DNA of 64,000 nucleotides from JALZUE01 sp051251725. Its GTDB lineage: Bacteria > Pseudomonadota > Gammaproteobacteria > Enterobacterales > Alteromonadaceae. Position 1 is the stretch's first letter, and every line of letters starts with the position of its first letter. The DNA lies in contig JBPOFN010000006.1 in assembly GCA_051251725.1 (NCBI GenBank), positions 75,589 through 139,588 of the forward strand, in the 5' to 3' direction. This document shows positions 45,241-55,352 of this stretch, piece after piece. A model generated the notes under the pieces. It made no database searches. It worked only from the letters and a program-made list of their open reading frames with translations, and was not told the origin of the DNA. Position numbers and translations under genes: made by a program.

Positions 45241-46776
45241 CTAATATTTAGTAGGTGTCCACTGTGGAATACCCTTTTCTTTTAATTGCTTGTTATATTT
45301 CAACGTTAATGGTTGCTGTTCTGCATGAATTGCAGGTAACTGTTCATTAACAAGATATTTTTCTGTTGAATCCCACCAAATATCATAAGCCGCGGTTAGC
45401 TCTTTAATAATCTCAGGGTATTTATCGGCAAGATTGGTTGTTTCATAGGGATCTTTATTGATGTCTGATAACTCATACTGAACATCACCTTTCTTATTTA
45501 AAGTATATACAAGTCGCCATTGCTCAGTTCGCACAGCACCGTTGTTGAACTTATTCTGTTGACGCGTCATTTTGTTTTTACGACCATCGTCCCACCGGCC
45601 TTTATGAACAAATAACTTACGATCTTCCCATGTTGCCTTTGGGTTTTCTAATAATGGTAATAATGTTCTGCCTGTTGGAGGTAATTTACTTTCTGGGATT
45701 TTTGCCCCAGCTAAATCGGTGAATGTACGGTAAAGATCGATATGTCCTGCCAATGAGTCAACGTCAACATCTTCTGGTATAGCGCCTTTCCAGTACCAAA
45801 AAGACGGTACGTGTGTTCCACCTTCCCAAGGCGAGTTTTTATGTCCTTTCATACCGGCATTAAACGGCGCAATTTTTCCAGCCCCCTTCTTTTTAATTGG
45901 CGCCATGCTCATACCATTATCTGTCATAAAAATAATTAAGGTATTTTCAAGCGCATGCCATTTCTCTAAGGTTTTCATCATTTCGCCAAGGTTATCATCG
46001 ATATTTTCTACCATACCGTAACGTGCTGCTGTGGATTTATCATAACCTTGGTCAAGAAACCGGCGTTTATATTGTTCTGGCGCATACATAGGACCATGCG
46101 GTGCATTTAAAGAGATATAAGCAAAATAAGGTTGCTCTGCATCAATTTGCCGTTTTATCCAAGATAAACCGGCATCAAAAAATACATCAGTACAAAACCC
46201 TTTGGTTTTTACTACGGTGTCATTATGTAAAAGTACATTATCAAAATAAGGGTTTTTAGTATTAGGTTTAAAATCGCCCAATGAGTATTGGCCAATACCA
46301 CCAGCACCTAGCATCAGAACTTCATCAAAACCGCGATTTTGCGGAAGATATTTATCTTCGTCACCTAAATGCCATTTACCAAACAAAGCCGTTTTATAGC
46401 CTGCTTGCTGTAACGCTTGTGGAAAAGTAACAACATCTAAAGCCATACGTTCACGTTGTAAAATTGTGTGACTTACCCCAACTTCTAACGGATGACGACC
46501 ACTCATAATACCAGCACGTGACGGTGCACACGTTGGACTGACTTGAAAGTCGGTAAAACGTGTTGATTTTTTTGCAAACTCATCAATATGCGGGGTTTTT
46601 AAAATCGGGTTGCCTTGACTTGATAAATCCCCCATGCCTTGGTCATCCGTTAACACAAAGATAATATTCGGGCGACTGTTGGACAGTGATTTTGTACTTG
46701 CTTGTGCGGCGATCGTTATTAACATAGATGTTAAAGTTAAGGCAGTAACACAACTGATAGCGACTAATTTTTTCAT
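45241..46776 (-). CDS. S1-type sulfatase, C-A-P-S-R
   Basis: A 511-residue exported sulfatase; signal peptide ends near AAQAS (residue 26). VLTDDQGMGDLSSQGNP provides Asp44 and Asp45; the formylglycine site is Cys83-Ala-Pro-Ser-Arg87. FMTDNGMSMAPIKKKGAGK is the C-terminal metal block and HKNSPWEGGTHVPSFWYW the substrate loop. The C-terminal third has a WDSTEKYLVNEQLP segment seen in sulfatases of multi-gene algal loci. It lies downstream of the cohesin-like gene with a 145-base gap that holds a hairpin, and upstream of a lipoprotein sulfatase. Confidence 0.94.
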   Translation of the reverse strand: MKKLVAISCVTALTLTSMLITIAAQASTKSLSNSRPNIIFVLTDDQGMGDLSSQGNPILKTPHIDEFAKKSTRFTDFQVSPTCAPSRAGIMSGRHPLEVGVSHTILQRERMALDVVTFPQALQQAGYKTALFGKWHLGDEDKYLPQNRGFDEVLMLGAGGIGQYSLGDFKPNTKNPYFDNVLLHNDTVVKTKGFCTDVFFDAGLSWIKRQIDAEQPYFAYISLNAPHGPMYAPEQYKRRFLDQGYDKSTAARYGMVENIDDNLGEMMKTLEKWHALENTLIIFMTDNGMSMAPIKKKGAGKIAPFNAGMKGHKNSPWEGGTHVPSFWYWKGAIPEDVDVDSLAGHIDLYRTFTDLAGAKIPESKLPPTGRTLLPLLENPKATWEDRKLFVHKGRWDDGRKNKMTRQQNKFNNGAVRTEQWRLVYTLNKKGDVQYELSDINKDPYETTNLADKYPEIIKELTAAYDIWWDSTEKYLVNEQLPAIHAEQQPLTLKYNKQLKEKGIPQWTPTKY

Positions 46777-46817
46777 AACTTCTCCAGATGAAGCCGTTTT
46801 TATTCAATATCAACGAG

Positions 46818-46850
46818 TAAGCCTGCAACATTTAAAATGTTACAGGCTTA
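46818..46850 (-). repeat. Hairpin between cohesin-like gene and sulfatase gene
   Basis: Arms TAAGCCTG-C-AACATTT and complement, about 15 paired bases with one mismatch and a very short loop. No T-run follows on the minus strand, so it may act as an mRNA-processing or partial-termination hairpin rather than a full terminator. Confidence 0.55.
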
Positions 46851-46921
46851 TATATTATTTTCTTGCCGTACACCTTGTATGGTTAAAAATAAAACACGTA
46901 TAATTTTAGAAAACGTTTAAT

Positions 46922-47509
46922 TTATTTACGTTGTTTAGCGCGCATTCTCGCAATGCCCAAACCAGCTAATAACATTAACGCAAGTGAAGATGGCTCTGGT
47001 ACGTCAGTTACACCGGAAACAACATTGACATTAAATGAACCACCGACACTTCCGTCATAAGATTCATCCCAAAACAGTGCACCACCAGATTCAAGAAAAT
47101 TTGCGTCACTGAAAAAATCGATACTTTCAGTACCTAAAGCTATTGCGGTAAAGCTCAGTGTAGCTAAAACATTAGTGTTAGGTCCTAAGTCGAAATAACC
47201 GGTAATATCATGATAAACCTCATAAGGTTCAAGTGCATACGTGTTATTGTTTCCATCCAGAGTAAAACCATCAAATTGCACAAAACTTAATGGGCTAGTA
47301 ATGTCGAAACCAAACGCAATTAAATCCCCAAAATTATTAGTATTAAGTGACACTTCAACATCGAATGATTCGCCAACCAAAACATCATCTACAGCAGTGA
47401 ATGCAAGTTCATAGTCTGCAGTTATCAAGCTTGCAGAAACAAGACTTGATTGAAATACAATAACCAAACCTGCAAGTAAAGAAATCAACCGTTTGTTAAA
47501 TATTTTCAT
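46922..47509 (-). CDS. Cohesin-like protein with PEP-CTERM sorting signal
   Basis: A 195-residue exported protein. Signal peptide ends at VSAS (residue 27). Residues about 33-164 look like a cohesin-type beta-sandwich: LVGESFDVEVSLNTN, LIAFGFDITSPLSFVQFDGF, VLATLSFTAIALGTESIDFF and the closing GSFNVNVVSG. The C-terminus VPEPSSLALMLLAGLGIARM followed by RAKQRK is a textbook PEP-CTERM tripartite signal (VPEP at 170-173, hydrophobic helix, basic tail), recognised by an exosortase for surface display. It lies 114 bases downstream of a fucanase-like gene whose product ends in a dockerin-like domain, on the same strand. Cohesin-like folds are common in PEP-CTERM proteins, so real dockerin binding is not proven. 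Confidence 0.8.
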   Translation of the reverse strand: MKIFNKRLISLLAGLVIVFQSSLVSASLITADYELAFTAVDDVLVGESFDVEVSLNTNNFGDLIAFGFDITSPLSFVQFDGFTLDGNNNTYALEPYEVYHDITGYFDLGPNTNVLATLSFTAIALGTESIDFFSDANFLESGGALFWDESYDGSVGGSFNVNVVSGVTDVPEPSSLALMLLAGLGIARMRAKQRK

Positions 47510-47623
47510 TATTACTACCTTTTTTTATTTGAACCTATAACCAATAGCGTTATAGTTTTTGTTATTTTTTAAATTAATGACTAATTAACCTATCAAATGA
47601 TTAACATTCAACAGGTTATAAAA

Positions 47624-50053
47624 TTACTGGTTTCTATATAATGCAATCCATAGGCTGTAATCAGCACGTGTAATGACACCATCGTCATCTAAATCGGCAG
47701 CTTCAACATAAGCATCATCTTCTTCTGAGGTACCCATAGCGGATCTATATATCAATGCATCTGAACGCCCTAACATACAGTCTGAATCTAAATCGCCTAT
47801 AATAGGTGCAGATTCTTCAACGTTATAACTTACAGTAATACTGTTAACAGACCATTTGTTTTGAGCGCTGTCATTACCAGCCGCTAACACAAGATCTGTT
47901 ATCTCCCAAGCACTGCCATAAGTGACATCGTATTGCGACGGATTATCCGGCATTTTGGCGCCGCCATCAGCGTTTTCAAGGCCATTTGAAAAAACCAAAA
48001 CGCGATCATTAGACGATTGTCCATTTGCGATTTCTACATTATTAAATGATAATTCAGTAATATTGCTCTGGGCTAAACAGCTCCCATTAGCGTTAAAATT
48101 AACGATACGGATATTATCGATTGACTCAATTGATTCACCTTCACTACCTTTAAAGATGTTATCTGAGCCAACGCCCCAGCTGTTCTCTGAAGTATTACCT
48201 TTATTATCAGAAGCCCCACTTTGAATTCCAGTTCCTGTCGTTGGAGTAATATCCACCGCAATTTGGAAAGTAGCCACGCCATGTGCTGTTTGCACATCTG
48301 ACATTAAGGTTGCAACAGTATCAATACCGTAATCTGTATCTGCTGTAGCAAAAATTTGTGCTAATTTTGGCGCGTCTGGCTCTTCCGGTTCAACAGGTAC
48401 TTCTGGCTCAACATATTCACCAACGCTAAGTGTCAGAACACGTTCAGTTATGCCATCAACATCTGATGCTTGAATAACAAACTCATAGTGAGTTTCAACA
48501 GTTTCTGTTGTTGTACCTTGTAACAACCAGGTCCCTGGATTGGTTTCATCTCTAATAAGCTGTAACCAACTAGGTGCGCCCTCAGGTAATAAAGTTAAAG
48601 TCACTTCTGCAGTTCCTTCTGGATCCCAGAAGTCTTTATTTTCGATAAGAGTATGCGAATAAGGTTGTTCAAAAATACCATTTGTTAACGAGGTATGTGC
48701 ACGTGCCCAATTAGGTGCACCTGGTTCCTGTAATTCAGCTAAGTGCGTATCCATTTCAGTTAGTTGTGCTAATGAATTATCAGTGGCAATGAGTAGAGCA
48801 TTATTATTAGATTTCTTACCTACCAATGGCAGGCCCCAGCTAATTGCACCGCCGCCTTGTGCTGACTCTAAGTTCCAAAGATTGAAATCGTCATTTGTCA
48901 AGGCAAGTGTATTACCGCCGTTCCAACTCGTGGTACTCATTGGAGGATCAAAATGACCAATAACTTTATCATCCCAATCCCAGTCGTGTGCATCAGTACC
49001 CGCTGCTACTGAGCCTGAATGTACGTTACCATCTGTGTCGGTAATTTTTTGAATGTGTGCATAATTACGGTCATATAAACCATTTTCTTTGTTACCAAGG
49101 TTTCTGCCGCCATTATAAGGGTGACCAAACATGTAGTCGTCATAATGAGTTGCTTCAGAGAATGGGTTTAGGTGTTCAGTATCTCGCTCAGGACTATTAT
49201 TAAATGAGACTGGCGCACTCGGATTACCGGCTTGCGCTGCTTTAGCAAACGCACCATAAAGGGCTTGATCTTCTTTTACACCGTTTGTGGCGCTATCACC
49301 GTTACTATACATAAATGAGCCTGAGTCAAATAACCAACCATCAATTAACTCACCATAACGCTCTGAATAAACTTTAAGCACAAACTCAGCATAGGCGAAC
49401 ATATATTTACGATTTGGATAGGTTTCGGTTGCGTCAACATAGGTTTGTGTTTCTGCATCCCAAGTTCCTGTATGGTAAGGCTGACTATTGATAAATGCCT
49501 GTGCTTCAGCGTTAGTATCAACCCAAGCCTTCCAACGTTCGGTAATATTAGGAATATAATCAGGATTAGGGGTAGAATCACTGCGTTGTAACATGTTTGA
49601 ACTGTTGATATAGACCTGCACTTTCATGCCGGCTTCTTTAACTTTTGTAATCATCTTCAAGAAAGGGTCAACGTTAGCTGAAGCACGCGGAACGACTAAA
49701 TTAATAGGGTTGCCAGTAGCGTCGATATCTCCCTGCCAAAAGCTTTCTAATAATTCATGTGGCGCAATATGAACTGACGATTTAATAGATGACTCACCTA
49801 AATGCACTTGAATATAATCAATCGTTTTCAAATGACTTATTTGATCTAAAAAAATGTCAATTTCTAGGGTTTCGCTTTTACCATTATATACATCAACAGG
49901 TTTCCAATTGATGCCCCAAGAACTTCGTAACCATTCACCACGTGATTCAACGATATTGACAGTATCTTCTGCTGCAGCTTCATCTACAGCCATGGCATTT
50001 GTTGCAAATAAACATGCAACGGCAACCGATGTTAACTTAGCACCTGTTTTCAT
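47624..50053 (-). CDS. Endo-fucanase-like enzyme (GH168-like) with C-terminal dockerin
   Basis: An 809-residue exported enzyme. Signal 1-22; catalytic region about 38-450; putative Ig (He_PIG) domain about 455-545; acidic Pro/Glu linker 547-562; beta-module of unknown function about 565-745; dockerin-like domain 752-808. The dockerin has two calcium loops, DLDSDCMLGRSD (754-765) and DLDDDGVITRAD (787-798). In the catalytic region Asp243 (WLFDSG) and Glu300 (FSEATHYDD) lie 57 residues apart and are invariant in all four paralogues; my recollection of GH168 endo-1,3-fucanase is an Asp/Glu pair with this spacing, so the family call is inference. The substrate is most likely sulfated fucan, cut outside the cell. 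The beta-module also occurs N-terminally in two paralogues. Confidence 0.72.
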   Translation of the reverse strand: MKTGAKLTSVAVACLFATNAMAVDEAAAEDTVNIVESRGEWLRSSWGINWKPVDVYNGKSETLEIDIFLDQISHLKTIDYIQVHLGESSIKSSVHIAPHELLESFWQGDIDATGNPINLVVPRASANVDPFLKMITKVKEAGMKVQVYINSSNMLQRSDSTPNPDYIPNITERWKAWVDTNAEAQAFINSQPYHTGTWDAETQTYVDATETYPNRKYMFAYAEFVLKVYSERYGELIDGWLFDSGSFMYSNGDSATNGVKEDQALYGAFAKAAQAGNPSAPVSFNNSPERDTEHLNPFSEATHYDDYMFGHPYNGGRNLGNKENGLYDRNYAHIQKITDTDGNVHSGSVAAGTDAHDWDWDDKVIGHFDPPMSTTSWNGGNTLALTNDDFNLWNLESAQGGGAISWGLPLVGKKSNNNALLIATDNSLAQLTEMDTHLAELQEPGAPNWARAHTSLTNGIFEQPYSHTLIENKDFWDPEGTAEVTLTLLPEGAPSWLQLIRDETNPGTWLLQGTTTETVETHYEFVIQASDVDGITERVLTLSVGEYVEPEVPVEPEEPDAPKLAQIFATADTDYGIDTVATLMSDVQTAHGVATFQIAVDITPTTGTGIQSGASDNKGNTSENSWGVGSDNIFKGSEGESIESIDNIRIVNFNANGSCLAQSNITELSFNNVEIANGQSSNDRVLVFSNGLENADGGAKMPDNPSQYDVTYGSAWEITDLVLAAGNDSAQNKWSVNSITVSYNVEESAPIIGDLDSDCMLGRSDALIYRSAMGTSEEDDAYVEAADLDDDGVITRADYSLWIALYRNQ

Positions 50054-50415
50054 CTATTTTCCCCTTTATTTTTATACTTTATTATAAGGGCGAAACCACC
50101 TTGCCCAGCCACTACGGAATGTTTTTGTATATAATAAACACAGAGGGAAGGTTATCAATTTATTATATATAATTCAACAATCATTTTAAAAAACAACGCA
50201 ATTGCAATTAATACTTTAAAAACAATGGCATATAATATTATCAAAGGGTTTTTATTATAAGGTGTTTGAAATACCACAAATACTATAAGGTTTATTTACA
50301 TACAAAGTGCACTTAATGGTTTTTTTTAATAAAAAATATTATTAAGGTTTTAAATAATCTAGGTATTTGTAATAAACAATAATTTTTTGAAGTGATAGCG
50401 AGAAAAGAACGGGAT

Positions 50416-50441
50416 GGATGTTTTAAAGTCTTAAAACATCC
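50416..50441 (-). terminator. Hairpin after the lipoprotein fucanase gene
   Basis: Perfect 11-bp arms GGATGTTTTAA and complement with a 4-base loop, 34 bases after the stop at 50475 on the minus strand; the following sequence is only moderately T-rich (CGTTCTTTTC). Possible terminator. Confidence 0.5.
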
Positions 50442-50474
50442 AAGGTAAGTAAAATGAATCTAGCTAATTAAAAA

Positions 50475-52184
50475 TTATGAGGCCGGAATTTGAACACTGA
50501 GTTTAAACAAGCGTTGCGTGTTACCATAGACATCAGTGGCTTGAATACTAAATTCATATTCGGCATCAACGGAATCGGTCGGTGTACCTTGTAATATCCA
50601 AGTACCACTGCTTGTAGGATCTTCTCTTAACGATAACCAAGCCGGCGCTCCTTCAGATAATAAACTTAAGGTTACCGCATCACCCTCGGGATCCCAGAAG
50701 TCATTCCCCTCTACCAATGAATGAGTGTAAGCTTGCCCAATAACAGCTGGTTGCAAATATGTGTGAGCTCGCGTCCAGTTTGGTGCGCCTGGTGCTTGTA
50801 GCTCAGCCAAATGAGCATCCATTACATTTAGTTGGCTTAATGCCCAGTCATTAGCAATTAGTCTTGCATTATCATTACTAGATTTTCCTGCTAATGCTAA
50901 CCCCCAACTAATAGCGCCGCCACCTTGTGCGGATTCTAGGTTCCAAAGTTTAAACTCTTCATCGGTTAACGCGGGTGTATTACCACCGTTCCAGCTTGTT
51001 GTACTCATGGGTGGATCAAAGTGACCAATAACTTTATCGTCCCATTCCCAGTCGTGTGCATCCGTACCCGCAGCTACAGAGCCTGAATGAATATTACCGT
51101 TAGTTTCAGTTATCTTTTGAATGTGTGCATAATTACGGTCATATAAGCCATTATCATGCCTTCCTATTTCTCGCCCACCGTTATACGGATGGCCAAACAT
51201 ATAATCATCATAATGGGTCGCTTCAGAAAACGGGTTCAGTTCTTCAGTGTCTCTTTCCGGGCTATTATTAAATGACACCGGTGCACTTGAATTACCTGCT
51301 TGCGCGGCTTTAGCAAAAGCACCATAAAGGGTTTGATCTTCTTTTACGCCATTCGTCGCGTTATCACCGTTGTTATACATAAAAGAACCTGAATCAAATA
51401 ACCAGCCATCAATTAAATCACCATAACGCTCTGAATACACTTTAAGCACGAACTCAGCATAAGCGAACATATATTTACGGTTTGGATAGGTTTCAGTTGC
51501 GTCAACGTAAGTTTGTGAGTCGGCATTCCAAGTACCCGTGTGATATGGTTGGCTGTTGATAAATGCTTGTGCTTCGGCATTAGTGTCAACCCACGCTTTC
51601 CAACGTTCGGTAATGTTAGGAATATAATCAGGATTAGGTGTGTTTTCATCACGTTGTAACATGTTTGAACTGTTGACATACACTTGGTTTTTCATGCCTG
51701 CCGCTTTAACTTTGGTTAGTATATTCAAGAAAGGGTCGACATTAGCTGATGCACGAGGAACAACCAAGTTGATGGGATTGCCATTAGTATCGGTATCACC
51801 TTGCCAGAAACTTTCTAACAATGGGTGAGGTGCAATATGAACTGATGATTTAATAGAAGACTCACCTAAATGACTCTGAATATAATCAATGGTTTTTAGA
51901 TGACTAATTTGTGCTAGAAAGATGTCAATTTCAAGACCTTCACTTCTGCCATTATACATTTCAACTGGCTTCCAGTTAATGCCCCACGATCCTCGTAACC
52001 AATCACCGCGCGGCTCTTCAACTGTTGATGGTGGCTCGGTGATCACTGGCGGCTCAGTTACTTTTGTATCATCAATTTCTGTACCGGTACCACCGCCTCC
52101 ACATGCAACTAACATGCTGACAGATAACCATAAGATAACCCTAGTGAATTTAACTTTTCCTTTCATATTCATAGATTTTTCCAT
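50475..52184 (-). CDS. GH168-like endo-fucanase, lipoprotein form
   Basis: A 569-residue paralogue with lipobox LVACGGGG (Cys28), a short acidic Pro/Thr linker (about 33-58), the catalytic region (about 59-470) and the putative Ig domain (about 475-565). The beta-module and dockerin are missing. The catalytic region is very close to that of the 47.6-kb gene: Asp264 in WLFDSG and Glu321 in FSEATHYDD, and the insert PYHTGTWNADSQTYVDATET that the two longer paralogues lack. The lipid anchor would hold it on the outer membrane, probably for surface cleavage near the TonB-dependent receptor. Start may be one of three close ATGs. The 420-base upstream gap is AT-rich. Confidence 0.72.
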   Translation of the reverse strand: MEKSMNMKGKVKFTRVILWLSVSMLVACGGGGTGTEIDDTKVTEPPVITEPPSTVEEPRGDWLRGSWGINWKPVEMYNGRSEGLEIDIFLAQISHLKTIDYIQSHLGESSIKSSVHIAPHPLLESFWQGDTDTNGNPINLVVPRASANVDPFLNILTKVKAAGMKNQVYVNSSNMLQRDENTPNPDYIPNITERWKAWVDTNAEAQAFINSQPYHTGTWNADSQTYVDATETYPNRKYMFAYAEFVLKVYSERYGDLIDGWLFDSGSFMYNNGDNATNGVKEDQTLYGAFAKAAQAGNSSAPVSFNNSPERDTEELNPFSEATHYDDYMFGHPYNGGREIGRHDNGLYDRNYAHIQKITETNGNIHSGSVAAGTDAHDWEWDDKVIGHFDPPMSTTSWNGGNTPALTDEEFKLWNLESAQGGGAISWGLALAGKSSNDNARLIANDWALSQLNVMDAHLAELQAPGAPNWTRAHTYLQPAVIGQAYTHSLVEGNDFWDPEGDAVTLSLLSEGAPAWLSLREDPTSSGTWILQGTPTDSVDAEYEFSIQATDVYGNTQRLFKLSVQIPAS

Positions 52185-52404
52185 TTTTGTTCATGGTGAT
52201 TTTACGCAACATTTATTGTCAATCATGTTTCAAACTCAATAAGTAACCTTATGATTTATTCATGAAATATATAAAAATTTAAGCGTTAAATGATTTTTTG
52301 AGCTGCAAATAGCGATAAAAAGCGCTAACAAAAATTTGATCGCGCTTTTATATTTTTGATAACAAGCTATAACTAGCTTTTGTTATCCTTTATGTTGAAA
52401 ATCA

Positions 52405-54996
52405 CTAATTAATCTTAGTGATACTCCAGTCCAAATTTTGGCTAGTGAAAGCAGTATCGTACAAATTTACGTTTTGGTTATCTGCACCACCGCCGCCACC
52501 ATTAATAGTAAATTCTGCAGCATTGCGTTTTTGTAAACGATAATAACCGGTAGCAACATCTGCTTTTTCCCATTGCTGATTTTGGTTGGTATCACTACAA
52601 GTCCAAATGTAAACATTTTGGTTTCTTTCGCCGCCATTACCACCATCCATACAATAGTTGGTATCTAACTTTTGATATGAGTAATAGCCATTGCCACGGT
52701 CTATTTCTACCCATTGTTGGTTTGAATCCGTTGCACTGTATGACATTAATTCAACATTTTGAGCGTTTGCACCACCTTCACCACCATGAATAGCATAAGC
52801 TAACGCGTTACGTTTTCTGATCGAAACAACATCGTATACGCCATTAACATTCAATTTAACCCAGCGATTTCTTGTGCCTGAAGCGTCAGAAATTTCTAAT
52901 CTAAATTCATTGTTAGCATCAGCAGCAGTAGAAGGCGTCCCCTGTAAAATCCAAGTCCCTGGGTTGGCTGAATCTTCTGCAACTGTTAACCAAGATGGCG
53001 CACCGTCAGCAGTGTCTAAAACACGCATTGAGATTGCATCACCTTCTGGATCCCAGAAATCAACACCTTCAACTAAAGTGTGAGAATACACAACACCCGC
53101 TTGTGCATCAGGTAATGGGGTTTCTGATCTTGCCCAGTTAGGCGCGCCCGCTTGCTGATAAAGACTTAAATGTTCATCCATTTGTTCTAATTGAGCCATG
53201 CCCCAGTCTCTGATTAATAGGCTATCACCCAAACCACTTTTAGCGACTAATGGTACCCCCCAACTCATAGCACCACCGGCTTGTGTTGCTTCAAGGTTCC
53301 AAAGCATAAATTCTTCATCTGTTAGCGCAGCGGTATTACCACCGTTCCAACTAGTCGTGCTCATTGGAGGATCAAAATGACCAACCACTTTATCGTCAAA
53401 ATCCCAATCATGTACTTCATTCCCTGAGTGAATGTTACCCGCTGTTTCTGTCATTTTTTGGATGTGCGCGTAGTTTCGATCATACAAGCCATTATCGTGG
53501 TTCCCCATGTTACGACCACCATTATATGGATGACCAAACATGTAGTCGTCATAATGAGTCGCTTCTGAGAATGGATTAGATGCTTCAGTATCACGCTCAG
53601 GGCCATTATTAAATGACACGGGCGCATTTGGATTACCAGCACGGGCCGCATTAGCAAACGCTGCATAAAGTGTTTGATCTTCTTTTACACCATTAGTCGA
53701 GTTATCACCTGAGTGATCGATATATTCACCGGTATCAAATAACCACGCGTCAATTAAATCGCCATAACGCTCTGAGTATACTTTCAATACAAATTCTGTA
53801 TAAGCAAACATGTATTGTCTTTCTGGATGCTCATCAGAAAAATGATAAGATTGACTATTTAAAAATGCTTGAATTTCTGTATCCGTATCACACAGCGCTT
53901 TCCAACGCTCAGTAATGTTTGGCAGATAATCAGGATTGGGTGTGTAACCATCTGCTGCTGAGTCATCAACACGACGAAGCATGGTTGAACTATTGATATA
54001 AATTTGTGTTTTCATACCAGCTGCTTTGGTTGCTAGCAGCATATCTAAGAACGGATCAATACCGCTAGAAGCACGAGGAACAATTAGGTTAATTGGTTCG
54101 CCATTTTCATCGGTATCGCCTTGCCATAAACTTTCTAAAATATCTAACGGTGCAATGTGTACTGACGATTTAACCGCTGATTCACCTAAGTGTAATTGAA
54201 TGTAGTCAACGGTTTTAAAATCGCTGATTTGAGTAATAAATTGATCAATGGTTAATTGCTCACTCTTACCGTTATAAACGTTTACCGGTTTCCAGTTTAT
54301 GCCCCAAGTACCGCGCATCCAACCAGCACGACCATCGATAGCTTGGCCTTCAACGGCAACTTCAACACTGTCAACGGCCCATTTATTTTTATCTTGATTT
54401 GGGCTGTCTCCCACTTCAAGGCGTACTGTTTTAACTGAAGGAACAACGCCATTAAGTGTTTCAACATTCACTGCAGCAGGATTGCTCGCCAAACTACCTA
54501 AATCGTTTAAGGCTGTGCCATTAACTAAAATTTTAACGGCGTCTTTATTGGCACTTTGTGCATTGCTAAAGTTAACATTTTTAAAAGATAGACCTTTAAA
54601 ATCATTAATCGTTAAATCACCATCATTGGCATTAAAGTTAGTGATACGTAGGTTAGATAATTCAGCATACTCTGAATCAGTTCCTAAAAATAAAGCGTCT
54701 TCACCAACACCCCAACTGGCTGTCGTTGCTGTTCCACCAGAACTACCACTGGTAACACTACTACCTGGTGGCGCAGTTACATCAAAGGCGATTTGGTAAG
54801 TTGCTAGTCCATCAGCAGCAGTTTGTAGCTCAGAAACCATGGTTGCAACGGCGCCAATACCATAATTAGTACTATCAGTTGCTTTGATTTGAATATTGTT
54901 AACCGCAGCTGTTGCGCTTGGTGACAATGTACATGCTAATGAACATGCCAATGTGATCGTACTTAAGTTAAAACGATTTTTCATCTCTATCCCCAT
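52405..54996 (-). CDS. GH168-like endo-fucanase with N-terminal beta-module and ricin-type lectin tail
   Basis: An 863-residue exported paralogue. Signal to about residue 31 (either Met1 or Met5, the latter with GGGGAT upstream). The beta-module of unknown function spans about 33-217 (IQIKATDSTNYGIGAVAT to KNKWAVDSVEVAV); the catalytic region about 222-625 with Asp421 (WLFDTG) and Glu478 (FSEATHYDD); a putative Ig domain about 640-725; and a C-terminal beta-trefoil of the ricin-B/CBM13 type about 728-863, with three repeats ending in Q-x-W-like motifs (SNQQWVEI, NQNQQWEKA, SQNLDWSI) and GG-rich turns. The trefoil suggests binding to a sugar such as galactose, mannose or fucose. No dockerin and no lipobox, so it is secreted free. 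Confidence 0.72.
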   Translation of the reverse strand: MGIEMKNRFNLSTITLACSLACTLSPSATAAVNNIQIKATDSTNYGIGAVATMVSELQTAADGLATYQIAFDVTAPPGSSVTSGSSGGTATTASWGVGEDALFLGTDSEYAELSNLRITNFNANDGDLTINDFKGLSFKNVNFSNAQSANKDAVKILVNGTALNDLGSLASNPAAVNVETLNGVVPSVKTVRLEVGDSPNQDKNKWAVDSVEVAVEGQAIDGRAGWMRGTWGINWKPVNVYNGKSEQLTIDQFITQISDFKTVDYIQLHLGESAVKSSVHIAPLDILESLWQGDTDENGEPINLIVPRASSGIDPFLDMLLATKAAGMKTQIYINSSTMLRRVDDSAADGYTPNPDYLPNITERWKALCDTDTEIQAFLNSQSYHFSDEHPERQYMFAYTEFVLKVYSERYGDLIDAWLFDTGEYIDHSGDNSTNGVKEDQTLYAAFANAARAGNPNAPVSFNNGPERDTEASNPFSEATHYDDYMFGHPYNGGRNMGNHDNGLYDRNYAHIQKMTETAGNIHSGNEVHDWDFDDKVVGHFDPPMSTTSWNGGNTAALTDEEFMLWNLEATQAGGAMSWGVPLVAKSGLGDSLLIRDWGMAQLEQMDEHLSLYQQAGAPNWARSETPLPDAQAGVVYSHTLVEGVDFWDPEGDAISMRVLDTADGAPSWLTVAEDSANPGTWILQGTPSTAADANNEFRLEISDASGTRNRWVKLNVNGVYDVVSIRKRNALAYAIHGGEGGANAQNVELMSYSATDSNQQWVEIDRGNGYYSYQKLDTNYCMDGGNGGERNQNVYIWTCSDTNQNQQWEKADVATGYYRLQKRNAAEFTINGGGGGADNQNVNLYDTAFTSQNLDWSITKIN

Positions 54997-55275
54997 TTCT
55001 TTAAATTAAACAAAGCATTAACTACTTTGTTTGCTTTTATATGCTTATATTTATTATTTATGGTTGTGCATATAATTTAAGATTAGATATTAATTTTGTT
55101 ACAACCCCATATCGATATGGGTTATTTAGACATGCTCCGTATGCAAGTTGATAATAAAGCCAATATCTGATCAATTTGGTTTTCCCTTAGCTTTACAGTT
55201 TTTGTTTTTATTGCGTTGCTTTTAAATCTAAGGTTGTATTGCCTGGTTAAAAATTGCTTAAGCCGATTAAAATAG

Positions 55276-55308
55276 TATCCCGCTTATTTACCTTAAATAA
55301 ACGGGATA
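55276..55308 (-). terminator. Probable terminator after the longest fucanase gene
   Basis: 15-bp stem (TATCCCGYTTATTTA arms, one wobble) with a 3-base loop, 45 bases after the stop at 55353 on the minus strand, followed by ACTATTTTAATC. Suggests each fucanase gene can be transcribed as its own unit. Confidence 0.6.
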
Positions 55309-55352
55309 TTGATTAAGTGACTTAGCAATGATTAAAGTGTTGAACTAGGTTC

